The notes under the pieces were generated by a model. That model did no database searches. It saw only the letters and a list, made by a program, of their open reading frames with translations, and was not told the origin of the DNA. A program made the position numbers and the translations under genes. A stretch of 47,872 bases of DNA from Collinsella sp. Its GTDB lineage: Bacteria; Actinomycetota; Coriobacteriia; Coriobacteriales; Coriobacteriaceae. Of this stretch, positions 6,928-15,460 are shown piece by piece. Where the stretch lies: contig DXZT01000014.1 of the NCBI GenBank assembly GCA_019419545.1, forward strand, positions 1 to 47,872, written 5' to 3'. Every line of letters starts with the position of its first letter. Positions within the stretch are counted from its first letter, which is position 1.

Positions 6928-9288
6928 CTAAGCCAGCCCCAGCAATATGCCCGCCGAATGCACGACAAACGCCACAATCCAGGCGACCGTCACTTGAAAC
7001 GCGAACACGGCCACGGCATAGCGCGCGCCCAGTTCACTCTTGACGGCGCCGATTGCCGCTACGCAGGGCGGGTACAGCAGCGTAAAGACCAGGAACACGT
7101 AAGCGGTAAACGGCGAAAACATAGTTGACAGCACCGCGGGCGACGTTGCGCCCAAAAGCACCGTGAGGGTCGAGATGACGCTCTCCTTGGCGATAAGTCC
7201 GGTGACGAGCGCCGTCGACGCACGCCAGTCGCCAAAGCCGAGCGGCGCCAGCGCCGGCGCGATAATGCTACCCAAACCGGCAAGCAGACTCTGCGACTGA
7301 TCGGCGACCACATTAAAGCGGATATCGAACGTCTGGAGGAACCAGATGGCCACGGTAGCGGCAAAGATAATGGTAAAGGCCTTGGTAATAAAGTCCTTGG
7401 CCTTATCCCATGCCAGCATCACCGTCGTCTTGACGCTCGGCAGGCGGTAATTGGGAAGCTCCATGATAAACGGCACCGGGTCACCCTTAAATGCCGTGCG
7501 ATTGAGCACCAAAGCCGCGATGCAACCGACCGCAATGCCAATCAAATAGAGCGAGACCATGGCGGGAACCGTCGCCTGTGGAAAAAACGCCCCGCACAGC
7601 AAGCCGTAAACCGGCAGCTTGGCCGAGCAGCTCATGAACGGCGTGAGCATGACCGTCATCTTGCGGTCGTGCTCGGATGGGAGCGTACGGGTTGACATGA
7701 CAGCCGGCACGGTGCAGCCAAAACCGACGAGCATAGGCACGAAGCTGCGGCCCGACAGGCCAAAGCGACGCAGCACTTTATCCATGACAAAGGCCACGCG
7801 CGCCATGTAGCCGGAGTCTTCCAGAATGGAGAGGAACAAAAAGAGCACGACGATAATCGGCAGGAAGGTCAGCACGCTGCCCACGCCCGTAAGCACGCCG
7901 TCGACAGCCAGCGAGCGCACCACGTCGTTGGTGCCGAACGCCTTGAGGCCCGCATCGGCCGAGGCGATGACGGCAGCGATGCCGTCCTCCATAAGTCCCT
8001 GCAACGCCACGCCGATCACGCCAAACGTCAGCCAAAAGACGAGACCCATGATCACCAGGAACGCCGGAATGGCCGTGTAGCGACCCGTCAGGATGCGGTC
8101 GATCTTGACGGAACGCACGTGCTCGCGGCTCTCGTGCGGCTTGACGACGCAGCGCCCACACACGTCGCCGATAAAGCCGAAGCGCATGTCAGCCAGTGCA
8201 GATAGACGGTCGGTACCGGCCTCACCCTCCATCTGGGTAATGATGTGCTCGATGGCGTCAAGTTCGTTACGGTCCAGATGAAGCGCCTCGGTCACCAGCT
8301 CGTCGCCCTCAACCAGCTTGGTCGCCGCAAAACGCACCGGGATATGCGCCGTCGCGGCATGGTCCTCGATAAGGTTGGCGATGCCGTGAATGCAGCGATG
8401 CAGCGCGCCGCCGTCTGGACCATCGGGCGCGCAGAAGTCCAGGCGACCGGGGCGCTCGCGGAACCGCGCCACGTGCAAGGCATGATCCACCAACTCGCCA
8501 ATGCCCTCGTTGCGGGCAGCGCTAATGGGAACAACAGGCACGCCCAGCAGGCTCTCGAGCAGGTTGACGTCTACGGCACCACCATTGGCGGTCACCTCGT
8601 CCATCATGTTGAGCGCGATGACCATGGGGCAGTCGAGCTCCATGAGCTGCAGTGTCAGGTACAGATTACGTTCGATGTTGGTGGCGTCGATAATGTCGAT
8701 GATGGCATCGGGATGCTCGTCAAGGATGAATTGGCGGCTGACGATCTCCTCGCCCGTGTACGGCGACAGCGAATAGATGCCGGGCAGGTCGGTAACGTTC
8801 GCCTCGGGGTGGTTGCGGATGGTGCCATCTTTGCGGTCGACCGTCACGCCGGGAAAGTTACCGACATGTTGGTTGGAGCCCGTCAGCTGGTTGAATAACG
8901 TGGTCTTGCCGCAGTTTTGGTTGCCGGCGAGGGCAAAGTGCAGCGGCGCGCCCTCGGGCACGGCCGTCTTTGCCGCACGGGGCGAATACGTCCCCTCGCC
9001 GAGTGCCGGATGCTCCGTCGTGCCGATTGCAGCGTTAGCGCGCGGACCCATATCGGTATCGTGAATGCCCACAAGCTCAATGCGGGCGGCATCGTCCTTG
9101 CGCAGTGTCAACTCGTAGCCACGCAGACGGATCTCGAGCGGGTCGCCCATGGGGGCGTATTTCATCATGGTGACTTCGGTGCCCGGCGTTAGGCCCATGT
9201 CCAAAATATGCTGTCGGAGCGCCTGATCATCGGATGTCACCGATGCGACAACGGCGTCCTTTCCAATCTCGAGCGTATCGAGCTTCAC
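6928..9288 (-). CDS. feoB: Ferrous iron transporter, FeoA-FeoB fusion
   Basis: A 786-residue inner-membrane Fe(II) importer. Residues 1-75 form a FeoA-like SH3 domain (LRQHILDMGLTPGTEVTMMK, RLRGYELTLRKDDAARI). A G-protein domain follows with G1 GNQNCGKT at 122-129, NFPGVTVD, G3 DLPG at 167-170 and G4 NMMD near 227. The C-terminal half holds the paired gate regions (VPMLVGFGCTVPAVMSTRT and the following helices). FeoA is usually a separate gene; here it is part of the chain. The start is GTG at 9288, preceded by AAAGGA; the nearby ATG is out of frame. Fe(II) use fits an anaerobic gut lifestyle. Confidence 0.95.
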   Translation of the reverse strand: MKLDTLEIGKDAVVASVTSDDQALRQHILDMGLTPGTEVTMMKYAPMGDPLEIRLRGYELTLRKDDAARIELVGIHDTDMGPRANAAIGTTEHPALGEGTYSPRAAKTAVPEGAPLHFALAGNQNCGKTTLFNQLTGSNQHVGNFPGVTVDRKDGTIRNHPEANVTDLPGIYSLSPYTGEEIVSRQFILDEHPDAIIDIIDATNIERNLYLTLQLMELDCPMVIALNMMDEVTANGGAVDVNLLESLLGVPVVPISAARNEGIGELVDHALHVARFRERPGRLDFCAPDGPDGGALHRCIHGIANLIEDHAATAHIPVRFAATKLVEGDELVTEALHLDRNELDAIEHIITQMEGEAGTDRLSALADMRFGFIGDVCGRCVVKPHESREHVRSVKIDRILTGRYTAIPAFLVIMGLVFWLTFGVIGVALQGLMEDGIAAVIASADAGLKAFGTNDVVRSLAVDGVLTGVGSVLTFLPIIVVLFLFLSILEDSGYMARVAFVMDKVLRRFGLSGRSFVPMLVGFGCTVPAVMSTRTLPSEHDRKMTVMLTPFMSCSAKLPVYGLLCGAFFPQATVPAMVSLYLIGIAVGCIAALVLNRTAFKGDPVPFIMELPNYRLPSVKTTVMLAWDKAKDFITKAFTIIFAATVAIWFLQTFDIRFNVVADQSQSLLAGLGSIIAPALAPLGFGDWRASTALVTGLIAKESVISTLTVLLGATSPAVLSTMFSPFTAYVFLVFTLLYPPCVAAIGAVKSELGARYAVAVFAFQVTVAWIVAFVVHSAGILLGLA

Positions 9289-9409
9289 GCGCTCATCCTT
9301 TCGTTAGACGCGGTTAACCGTTTACCGGGGCTAACCAACTCGTAACGACAAATGATAGCGCTCTGAACTATTTTATAAAGTCAAATACCGATGTTTACCT
9401 GCGCAAACT

Positions 9410-9730
9410 TTATGCGGTGCGCCCCGAAAGCTCTTTGCGCATACCGCTCAGCGAGATCGAAACGGAACCCGACCGCGCGGTAGCAGTGAGTCGATCACCC
9501 TCGACTGACCCCGTGCATGTAAAGGGTGCCTTGCCCATCAAGACGTGGGAGATAGTACCCGAGAGTTCAAAGAAATCGCCCTCAGCGCGGGCACTCGAGA
9601 GAGCGATATTGAGACCCCTGACGTTTAGTACTGCCCTGAGCACGCCGTTCACCCCATGTGAAAACATCACCTCGCCGCGTTTACTCCCCACCGGCGTCTG
9701 GGCCGAAACCACATACGTACCCTCAAGCAT
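9410..9730 (-). CDS. Small beta-rich hypothetical protein, 106 aa
   Basis: I do not recognise this family. The product alternates hydrophobic and polar residues in a way that predicts mainly beta strands (GTYVVSAQTPVGSKRGEVMF, FFELSGTISHVLMGKAPFTC, RLTATARSGSVSISLSG), as in a small beta barrel or lipocalin-like sheet. There is no signal peptide or membrane segment. The ATG at 9730 is chosen because AGAGGAGGA stands directly upstream; a longer frame to 9820 would overlap the esterase stop region. The esterase gene lies upstream on the same strand. Confidence 0.7.
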   Translation of the reverse strand: MLEGTYVVSAQTPVGSKRGEVMFSHGVNGVLRAVLNVRGLNIALSSARAEGDFFELSGTISHVLMGKAPFTCTGSVEGDRLTATARSGSVSISLSGMRKELSGRTA

Positions 9731-9777
9731 GGCTCCTCCTCTAAGCAGACTTTTTGAAACGGGCAAGTAGTCTACTT

Positions 9778-10677
9778 TTACATATGGCGCTCCAGGAAGC
9801 GGAAGGCTAGGCGAATCCATGGACGGACCGCCACCTGCTTGTCCTCGTTATCGACCGCGGTATTGGCGTTGCCGAGCGAAAGGCCGTGGCCACCCTGGTC
9901 AAAGACGTGCATCTCGCATGCAACACCCTCCTCGGCCATGCGCCGCGCAAACGGGTAGACCTGCGCGACCGGCGCCGTCTTATCGTCCGAAACGCCCCAC
10001 ACAAAGGTCGGGGGCATCTGGCGCGAAACGTGCGTGGTAGGGCAAATGTCGGTCAGGTGCTCATCGGTCGCCTCGCCGCCCGTCACCATCGACAGATAGT
10101 CGTTGAGCAAATCGCGCCCTGTCTTGCCACCCGTCTTGGGCACGCGCAGGTCGATGCGCGGGTCGCGCGTCTGCATATCGCGCACATAGGCAAGGTCGAG
10201 CAACGGATAGCCCAGCACCACGGCGTCGGGACGAATATCCTCCGGACGGGCCCCGGCAAGGCCCGCGAAGGATCCGGTCTTCCACTGCGTTGCCAACGAG
10301 GCACAGATCATGCCGCCCGCCGAGAAACCCACGATGCACACGCGCTTGGGATCGACATGCCACTCGTCGGCGTTGGCGCGCACGGTAGCGACCATCTTGG
10401 CGAGGTCCGCCTGCGGGTGCGGAAAGCTCACGTCGCCCGTGGCGCTCGTCACATAGTTGAGCACAAAGGCCTGGTAGCCGCGGTCCAAAAACGCAAACGC
10501 CACCGGGTCCTGCTCGTGCGGAGCGATATGCGTAAACCCGCCTCCGCCGCAGATGATCACCGCGGGGCGGCGGCCATTGGGCTTGTCGGGCAGCGGCTCG
10601 GCACCCAGATACGTAAACGTCGCCGGATAATCCTCGGTCGGCTCCTCGCCCCACAGCGCATGGTTCTCAATAATCAT
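9778..10677 (-). CDS. Alpha/beta hydrolase (esterase/acetylxylan esterase type)
   Basis: A 299-residue serine hydrolase of the esterase/lipase group (BD-FAE or axeA-like). Seen: an oxyanion-hole motif in AVIICGGGGFTHIAPHEQ at about residues 39-56, the nucleophile elbow GFSAGG, the acid region FVWGVSDDKTAPVAQ, and the C-terminal histidine in DQGGHGLSLG. There is no signal peptide, so it should be cytoplasmic. Start 10677 has GGAGGGAG upstream. A much longer open frame extends upstream across crr but is antisense to that gene and is not used. Likely substrates are acetylated sugars, but this is inference. Confidence 0.88.
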   Translation of the reverse strand: MIIENHALWGEEPTEDYPATFTYLGAEPLPDKPNGRRPAVIICGGGGFTHIAPHEQDPVAFAFLDRGYQAFVLNYVTSATGDVSFPHPQADLAKMVATVRANADEWHVDPKRVCIVGFSAGGMICASLATQWKTGSFAGLAGARPEDIRPDAVVLGYPLLDLAYVRDMQTRDPRIDLRVPKTGGKTGRDLLNDYLSMVTGGEATDEHLTDICPTTHVSRQMPPTFVWGVSDDKTAPVAQVYPFARRMAEEGVACEMHVFDQGGHGLSLGNANTAVDNEDKQVAVRPWIRLAFRFLERHM

Positions 10678-10923
10678 AGGTGCTCCCTCCGTGCGATTCG
10701 TGCGCACTCGTTTTTCGCACCTTAGCGTACCCCACTTGAGCCTGCGGTGCAGAAACACCCCCGCAATAAGTTGGCCTTCAACTGATATATCACAAAATCG
10801 CTGTTCAGAGGCATCGTTAAGCAGCGTAAAATAGGAGCGCTGACCGTGCTGGGAAACACGTACGAAACGTTTCCGGCAAACCACACGCGTGCAACATGCA
10901 CGCCTGATACGTTGGAGGCATCT
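10678..10923. promoter_or_regulatory. Divergent esterase/crr regulatory region
   Basis: About 245 bases separate the divergent starts of the esterase and EIIA-Glc genes. The palindrome GAAACGTTTC near 10863-10872 resembles LacI-family operators, and GGAGG stands six bases before the crr start. I see no confident -35/-10 pair on either strand. Confidence 0.4.
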
Positions 10924-11487
10924 ATGGGTCTGCTCGATTCGCTCAAGTCCACGTTCACTTCGTCGGGCGAGGCGTCCGTTCCGCCCGCAGCAAGCTTCGC
11001 CACCCGCGAAGGCGTCATCTACGCTCCCGTCAACGGCGTGCTCGTCAATCTGAGTGAGGTTCCCGACGAGACCATCGCCTCGGGCATGCTCGGCCAGGGC
11101 TACGGCATCGAGCCCATTACCGACACCATTTACGCCCCCGCCAACGGTCGCATCGGCGCCACCACCGTCACCAACCACTCCATCGGCATGATTACCGAGG
11201 ACGGTCTTCGCGTGTTCATCCATGTTGGCCTGGGCACCGTGGAAATGAACGGCAAGGGTTTTGCCCGCTTTGTCGAGATGGGCGACACGGTCAAGGCCGG
11301 CCAGCCGCTCATCAGCTTCGATCGCGAGGCCATCAAGGCCGCCGGTCACGAGGACATCGTGACCGTCATCATCTCTGAGCTCGACCGCCTCAAGAGCATC
11401 GACCACGTCGGCGAGTCTGGCACGCTTATCGGCGGCAATCCGCTCGTCAAGCTTGGCGATCCGCTGCTGGTTGCCAAGACCAAGTAG
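10924..11487 (+). CDS. crr: PTS system EIIA-Glc-type phosphocarrier
   Basis: A 187-residue free-standing glucose-type IIA, which passes phosphate from HPr to a IIB domain. The fold marks are present: REGVIYAPVNGVLVNLSEV, IYAPANGRIGATTVTNHSIGM with the assisting His near residue 85, and VFIHVGLGTVEMNGKGF with the phosphorylated His at about residue 100. The N-terminal 25 residues form a non-conserved linker. ATG 10924 follows GGAGG by six bases; the upstream in-frame ATG at 10846 has no such site. No EIIB or EIIC is adjacent, so it must serve permeases in trans, for example the IIBC at 28.2 kb. A terminator follows. Confidence 0.9.
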   Translation: MGLLDSLKSTFTSSGEASVPPAASFATREGVIYAPVNGVLVNLSEVPDETIASGMLGQGYGIEPITDTIYAPANGRIGATTVTNHSIGMITEDGLRVFIHVGLGTVEMNGKGFARFVEMGDTVKAGQPLISFDREAIKAAGHEDIVTVIISELDRLKSIDHVGESGTLIGGNPLVKLGDPLLVAKTK

Positions 11488-11526
11488 CCAGGCCCCGCGC
11501 CACACAGCCAAAAGGCACCTCGTCAA

Positions 11527-11564
11527 GCGCCCGCGACCATTTGGCCGCGGGCGCTTTTCGTTTG
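11527..11564 (+). terminator. Rho-independent terminator of crr
   Basis: Stem GCGCCCGCG (11527-11535) pairs with CGCGGGCGC (11546-11554), followed by TTTTCGTTT. Confidence 0.88.
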
Positions 11565-11668
11565 AAAAACCATCCCGCCAATGCCTTATCTGTATAGCCC
11601 AAATGAGCCGAGCTGCTAGAATATCGAACTGTATGGATAACTATCATTCAACCGTTATGGGAGGATAC

Positions 11669-13072
11669 GTGAACCGCACCAAAATCGCGCAGCTCTATAC
11701 GCACGCCGAGTCGCTCGGCGGCCAGACCGTCACCGTCGCCGGCTGGGTCAAGTCCATCCGCGACATGAAGAACTTTGGCTTTGTTACGCTCAACGACGGC
11801 AGCTGCTTCCGCGACCTGCAGGTCGTCATGAACCGCGAGGCACTCGACAACTACGACGAGATCGCCCATCAAAACGTCTCGGCCGCACTCATTTGCACCG
11901 GCACCGTCAAGCTGACCCCCGATGCGCCCCAGCCCTTCGAGCTTTCTGCCACCTCCATCGAGGTCGAGGGCGTCAGCGCCCCGGATTACCCGCTGCAGAA
12001 GAAGCGCGCAACCGTCGAGTTCCTGCGCACCCAGCAGCACCTGCGCCCGCGCACCAACCTGTTCCGCGCCGTGTTCCGCATCCGTTCTGTCGCGGCTGCC
12101 GCCATCCACCGCTTCTTCCAGGAGCAGGGCTTTGTCTACGTCAACACCCCCATCATCACCACGAGTGACTGCGAGGGCGCCGGCGAGATGTTCCGCGTGA
12201 CCACGCTCGACCCCAAAAAACCGCCCCTCACCGAGTCCGGCGAGGTTGACTGGAGCCAGGACTTCTTTGGAAAGCACGCGAGCCTTACCGTATCCGGCCA
12301 GCTCAATGCCGAGAACTTTGCCATGGCCTTTGGCGACGTGTACACCTTTGGCCCCACCTTCCGCGCCGAAAACTCCAACACCACGCGCCACGCCGCCGAG
12401 TTTTGGATGATCGAGCCCGAGATGGCCTTTGCCGACCTTAACGACTACATGGATAACGCCGAGGCCATGCTCAAGTACGTCCTTAAGGACGTTATGGCCA
12501 CCTGCCCCGACGAGCTCAACATGCTCAACAAGTTTGTGGACAAGGGCTTGATCGAGCGCCTGGACCACGTGGCAAACTCCGACTTTGCCCGCGTTACCTA
12601 CACCGAGGCCGTCGAGATCCTGGAGCAGGCAGTCGCTGCTGGCCACCAGTTTGATTACCCCGTCAGCTGGGGCATCGACCTGCAGACCGAGCACGAGCGC
12701 TTCCTGACCGAGGAGCACTTTAAGCGCCCGACCTTCGTGACCGACTACCCGGCTGAGATCAAGGCGTTCTACATGCGCATGAACGAGGACGGCAAGACCG
12801 TCGCCGCCGCCGACTGCCTGGTTCCCGGTATCGGCGAGATTATCGGCGGCTCCCAGCGCGAGGAGCGCCTGGATCTGCTCGAGGCCCGCATCAAGGACCT
12901 GGGCATGAATCCCGAGCAGTACAAGTACTACCTTGACCTGCGCCGCTACGGTTCCTGCAAGCACGCCGGCTACGGTCTGGGCTTCGAGCGCTTGGTCATG
13001 TATCTGACCGGCGTGGGCAACATCCGCGACGTCCTGCCGCACCCGCGCACCGTGGGCAACGCCGACTTCTAA
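11669..13072 (+). CDS. asnS: Asparaginyl-tRNA synthetase
   Basis: A class IIb aminoacyl-tRNA synthetase of 467 residues, the normal length. An OB-fold anticodon-binding domain (VTVAGWVKSIRDMKNFGFVTLNDGS) is followed by the catalytic core: motif 2 region FGPTFRAENSNTTRHAAEFWMIEPE and motif 3 GYGLGFERLVMYLTG near the end. The motif TLDPKKPP and the long core insertion are AsnRS-like instead of AspRS-like. I use GTG at 11669 because GGGAGG stands five bases ahead; ATGs at 11633 or 11657 would add unsupported residues. It is monocistronic between two terminators. Confidence 0.95.
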   Translation: MNRTKIAQLYTHAESLGGQTVTVAGWVKSIRDMKNFGFVTLNDGSCFRDLQVVMNREALDNYDEIAHQNVSAALICTGTVKLTPDAPQPFELSATSIEVEGVSAPDYPLQKKRATVEFLRTQQHLRPRTNLFRAVFRIRSVAAAAIHRFFQEQGFVYVNTPIITTSDCEGAGEMFRVTTLDPKKPPLTESGEVDWSQDFFGKHASLTVSGQLNAENFAMAFGDVYTFGPTFRAENSNTTRHAAEFWMIEPEMAFADLNDYMDNAEAMLKYVLKDVMATCPDELNMLNKFVDKGLIERLDHVANSDFARVTYTEAVEILEQAVAAGHQFDYPVSWGIDLQTEHERFLTEEHFKRPTFVTDYPAEIKAFYMRMNEDGKTVAAADCLVPGIGEIIGGSQREERLDLLEARIKDLGMNPEQYKYYLDLRRYGSCKHAGYGLGFERLVMYLTGVGNIRDVLPHPRTVGNADF

Positions 13073-13120
13073 TCGTCGGACGCTAGCTCGCGTCGCCACA
13101 CGCCAACGCTCATCGCATAA

Positions 13121-13154
13121 GCGTCTCTCGACATCGGTCGAGAGACGCTTTTTT
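13121..13154 (+). terminator. Rho-independent terminator of asnS
   Basis: Stem GCGTCTCTCGA (13121-13131) pairs with TCGAGAGACGC (13138-13148), followed by six T. Confidence 0.92.
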
Positions 13155-13186
13155 CAACAACATCCGTCAAGCTTTTGGCAAGTTTT

Positions 13187-13200
13187 TGGTCAGTTGACCA
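13187..13200. promoter_or_regulatory. Palindrome upstream of the WYL-type regulator
   Basis: TGGTCAGTTGACCA is a near-perfect 14-base palindrome about 130 bases before the regulator gene. It may be an operator for that regulator, but no binding data can be inferred. Confidence 0.35.
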
Positions 13201-13330
13201 GGGCTGTTGAAAACTCGACCCGCCGCTTGCCGACGGCTACCGACCGCCCGGAGTGTCCTGCACCCCTGGGAAAGCCCCGCGCCCTAGGCTCCATACCGTC
13301 GCCACCCAAAACGGAAAGGACGTGGACGCC

Positions 13331-14116
13331 ATGACCGAAACCGCTGTTGAAACTTACGAGACCACGACGAGGGGCGCCGCCTCGATGGCAGCCTATCGCG
13401 CCGTTCGCATCCTGCAATTATTAAGCGAAAACACCGGCGAGGACAAGGCCATGCTTTCCGATGAGTTGATCCGGCGTCTCGCCCATCCCGACGACCCCGC
13501 CCGCATGCCCATCTCGGCGGCGCGGCGCAGCATCTACACCGCCATCTCCGCACTTCGCCATGCCGGATACGAAATTGAATACAAGCGCGGCGTGGGGTAT
13601 CGGCTCTTGACCCGTCCGCTCACCGACGAAGAGATCATCCGGCTCCACGGCATGGTCATGCGCAACCGCTCTACGCCCATCGCCATTCGAAAAAGCATGG
13701 CGCAGCACCTGGTCGCCATGGCGAGTGCCGACGTTCGCGGCTACCTCGATGCACCCGAGCCTGCTCCAAGCGCAGGCGACAAATCCACCAAGGCCATACG
13801 CACGCCCGTCAAGCGCATCGATGCCTGCGAGCTCATCGAGCAGGCCATCGACCACGGAACCACGGTGAGTTTTGATATTTCGAGTGTCACGGCACGCGGA
13901 GAGGTCGAAGTGGCGCGGATGACACTCCGGCCCTTTGCCATCAAGCAACGAGACGGCATCTCGTATTTGCTGGGAACGGTCTATGACGCGCGAGGCGCCG
14001 ACGACACGCTGCGTACCGTTGAGATCGGCCGCATGAGAAACGTCACCACACGTCTCCTCGACGGCAAGAAGCTCTTCGCCGTCCTGGACGAGGACGATGC
14101 CTCCTCCGCCGCATAA
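13331..14116 (+). CDS. HTH transcriptional regulator with WYL-like domain
   Basis: A 261-residue protein. Residues about 25-105 look like a winged helix (AVRILQLLSENTGEDKAMLSDELIRRL, ARRSIYTAISALRHAGYEIEYKRGVGYRLL). The C-terminal part (HGTTVSFDISS, ARMTLRPFAIKQRDGISYLLGTVYDARG, LRTVEIGRMRNVTTRL) follows the strand pattern of WYL ligand-sensing domains. Such proteins usually act as DeoR/YafY-like regulators that respond to nucleotide or nucleic-acid ligands. ATG 13331 has AAAGGA about 12 bases upstream, which is a long spacing; the frame opens earlier. The target genes are unknown; the ABC operon that follows is a candidate. Confidence 0.75.
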   Translation: MTETAVETYETTTRGAASMAAYRAVRILQLLSENTGEDKAMLSDELIRRLAHPDDPARMPISAARRSIYTAISALRHAGYEIEYKRGVGYRLLTRPLTDEEIIRLHGMVMRNRSTPIAIRKSMAQHLVAMASADVRGYLDAPEPAPSAGDKSTKAIRTPVKRIDACELIEQAIDHGTTVSFDISSVTARGEVEVARMTLRPFAIKQRDGISYLLGTVYDARGADDTLRTVEIGRMRNVTTRLLDGKKLFAVLDEDDASSAA

Positions 14117-14185
14117 GACCCTCCGCCGCCCATTCGACTACCCGTACCGCCCATCCGATTCTGTATTAAAAAACCCGCCAGGCTG

Positions 14186-14213
14186 TTGTAAAAATGGACA
14201 TCAGCGCTACTAT
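14186..14213 (+). promoter_or_regulatory. Promoter of the ABC importer operon
   Basis: TTGTAA (14186-14191) and TACTAT (14208-14213) are separated by 16 bases. Just downstream, CACTTGCACT (14219-14228) and AGTGCAGTG (14236-14244) form an inverted repeat placed where a repressor would block transcription start. I found no T-box or tryptophan attenuator. Confidence 0.6.
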
Positions 14214-14276
14214 AGTTCCACTTGCACTTTGTCCCAGTGCAGTGTTTCCAGCCATTTTTATACTGGGGGTAATGAT

Positions 14277-15257
14277 ATGAAGGACATCACCATCAGCCGC
14301 AGGAGCCTTCTGGTCTCCGCCGGTCTGCTCGCGCTCGCCCCGCTCGCCGGATGCGGCGGCAACTCTGGTTCCGGCTCTGCTGCCGCCGGTTCCGACTACA
14401 CCATCGGCGTTCTGCAACTCACCGAGCACTCCGCACTCGATGCCGCCAACGACGGCTTTGTCAAGGCCATCAAGGAGAGCGGCCTTAAGGTCAAGATCGA
14501 CCAGAAGAACGCCCAGAACGACCAGTCCACGTGTAAGTCCATTGCCGACAAGTTTGTGGGCGACAACGTCAACCTGATTTATGCCATCGCCACGCCCGCC
14601 GCGCAGGCTGCCGCCGGCGCCACGGCCGATATCCCCATCGTGGGCTGTGCCATCACCGACTACGCCGCCTCCGGCCTGGTCCAGGACAACGACAAGCCCG
14701 GCACCAACGTCACGGGCGCTTCCGACCTCACCCCAGTCGCCGAGCAGCTCGAGATGATGCAGAAGGTCCTGCCCGACGTTAAAAAGGTCGGCCTGCTCTA
14801 CTGCACCGCCGAGTCCAACTCCGACGTCCAGATCAAAGCCGCCAAGAAGGAGCTCAACAAGCTGGGCCTCGAGTACACCGACTTCACCGTCTCGAGCTCC
14901 AACGAGATTCAGTCCGTCGTCGAGTCCTCCGTGGGCAAGGTCGACGCGCTGTACTCCCCCACTGACAACACCATCGCCGCGGGCGCTTCGCAGGTCGGCC
15001 AGATCTGCAAGGAGAATAAGCTCCCCTTCGTGACCGGCGAGGAGGGTATGTGCATGGCCGGCGGCCTGTTCACCCTCTCCATCAACTATAAGGACCTGGG
15101 CTACGCCGCGGGCGAGATGGCCGTTAAGATCCTGAAGGGCGAGGCCAAGCCCGAGGATATGCCGATCAAGCACCTCTCGAGCAAGGACCTGGTCGTCGTC
15201 AAGAACGACGAGATGGCCGAGGCTCTGGGCATCGATCTTTCCGCCCTGGACGAGTAG
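14277..15257 (+). CDS. ABC importer substrate-binding lipoprotein (TrpX-like)
   Basis: A 326-residue extracellular binding protein. It has an N-terminal signal with a twin-Arg-like RR pair and a lipobox (LAPLAGCG) at about residue 24, so the mature protein should be lipid-anchored. The mature part begins IGVLQLTEHSALDAANDGFV and contains YAIATPAAQAAAGAT and PVAEQLEMMQKVLPDVKKVGLLY, matching the ABC_sub_bind family (PF04392 type) that includes tryptophan/tyrosine importers of Gram-positive bacteria. Start ATG 14277 follows GGGGG. The permease and ATPase genes follow on the same strand. Confidence 0.88.
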   Translation: MKDITISRRSLLVSAGLLALAPLAGCGGNSGSGSAAAGSDYTIGVLQLTEHSALDAANDGFVKAIKESGLKVKIDQKNAQNDQSTCKSIADKFVGDNVNLIYAIATPAAQAAAGATADIPIVGCAITDYAASGLVQDNDKPGTNVTGASDLTPVAEQLEMMQKVLPDVKKVGLLYCTAESNSDVQIKAAKKELNKLGLEYTDFTVSSSNEIQSVVESSVGKVDALYSPTDNTIAAGASQVGQICKENKLPFVTGEEGMCMAGGLFTLSINYKDLGYAAGEMAVKILKGEAKPEDMPIKHLSSKDLVVVKNDEMAEALGIDLSALDE

Positions 15258-15313
15258 CACCATGCGCCGTAACGCATCTAGGGTTCGTTCTCGCGCCATA
15301 GCTGCGTTATTCA

Positions 15314-15372
15314 ATATCTGAGCCATTGGGGCGAACGTCATAGACCGGCGTTCGCCCTAATGGCTCAGATAT
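15314..15372 (+). repeat. Long intercistronic hairpin in the ABC operon
   Basis: Two 24-base arms, 15314-15337 and 15349-15372, match with a single G-T wobble and an 11-base loop. There is no T tract after it. The position after the binding-protein gene and before the permease fits an RNA-stabilising or partial-termination element that raises binding-protein output over the membrane parts. Confidence 0.85.
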
Positions 15373-15460
15373 AACGAAACGTTTGCCTGCCGTTCTTATA
15401 TTCATTGTTACCGCTATTATGGAACATCGCGTGTCCACCCTATCCTAGGAGGTATGAAGC

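Noticed and set aside
6804..6977. 58-residue N-terminal extension of the MFS transporter
   Set aside because: It would be encoded within the terminator hairpin of feoB and lacks a ribosome-binding site; the ATG at 6803 has one.
11648..13099. A 483-codon minus-strand frame opposite asnS
   Set aside because: The plus strand encodes a complete asparaginyl-tRNA synthetase; the opposite frame is Val/Leu/Gly/Asp-rich shadow sequence.
14117..14276. T-box or tryptophan leader before the ABC importer
   Set aside because: No T-box core sequence, specifier stem or leader peptide with Trp codons was found.
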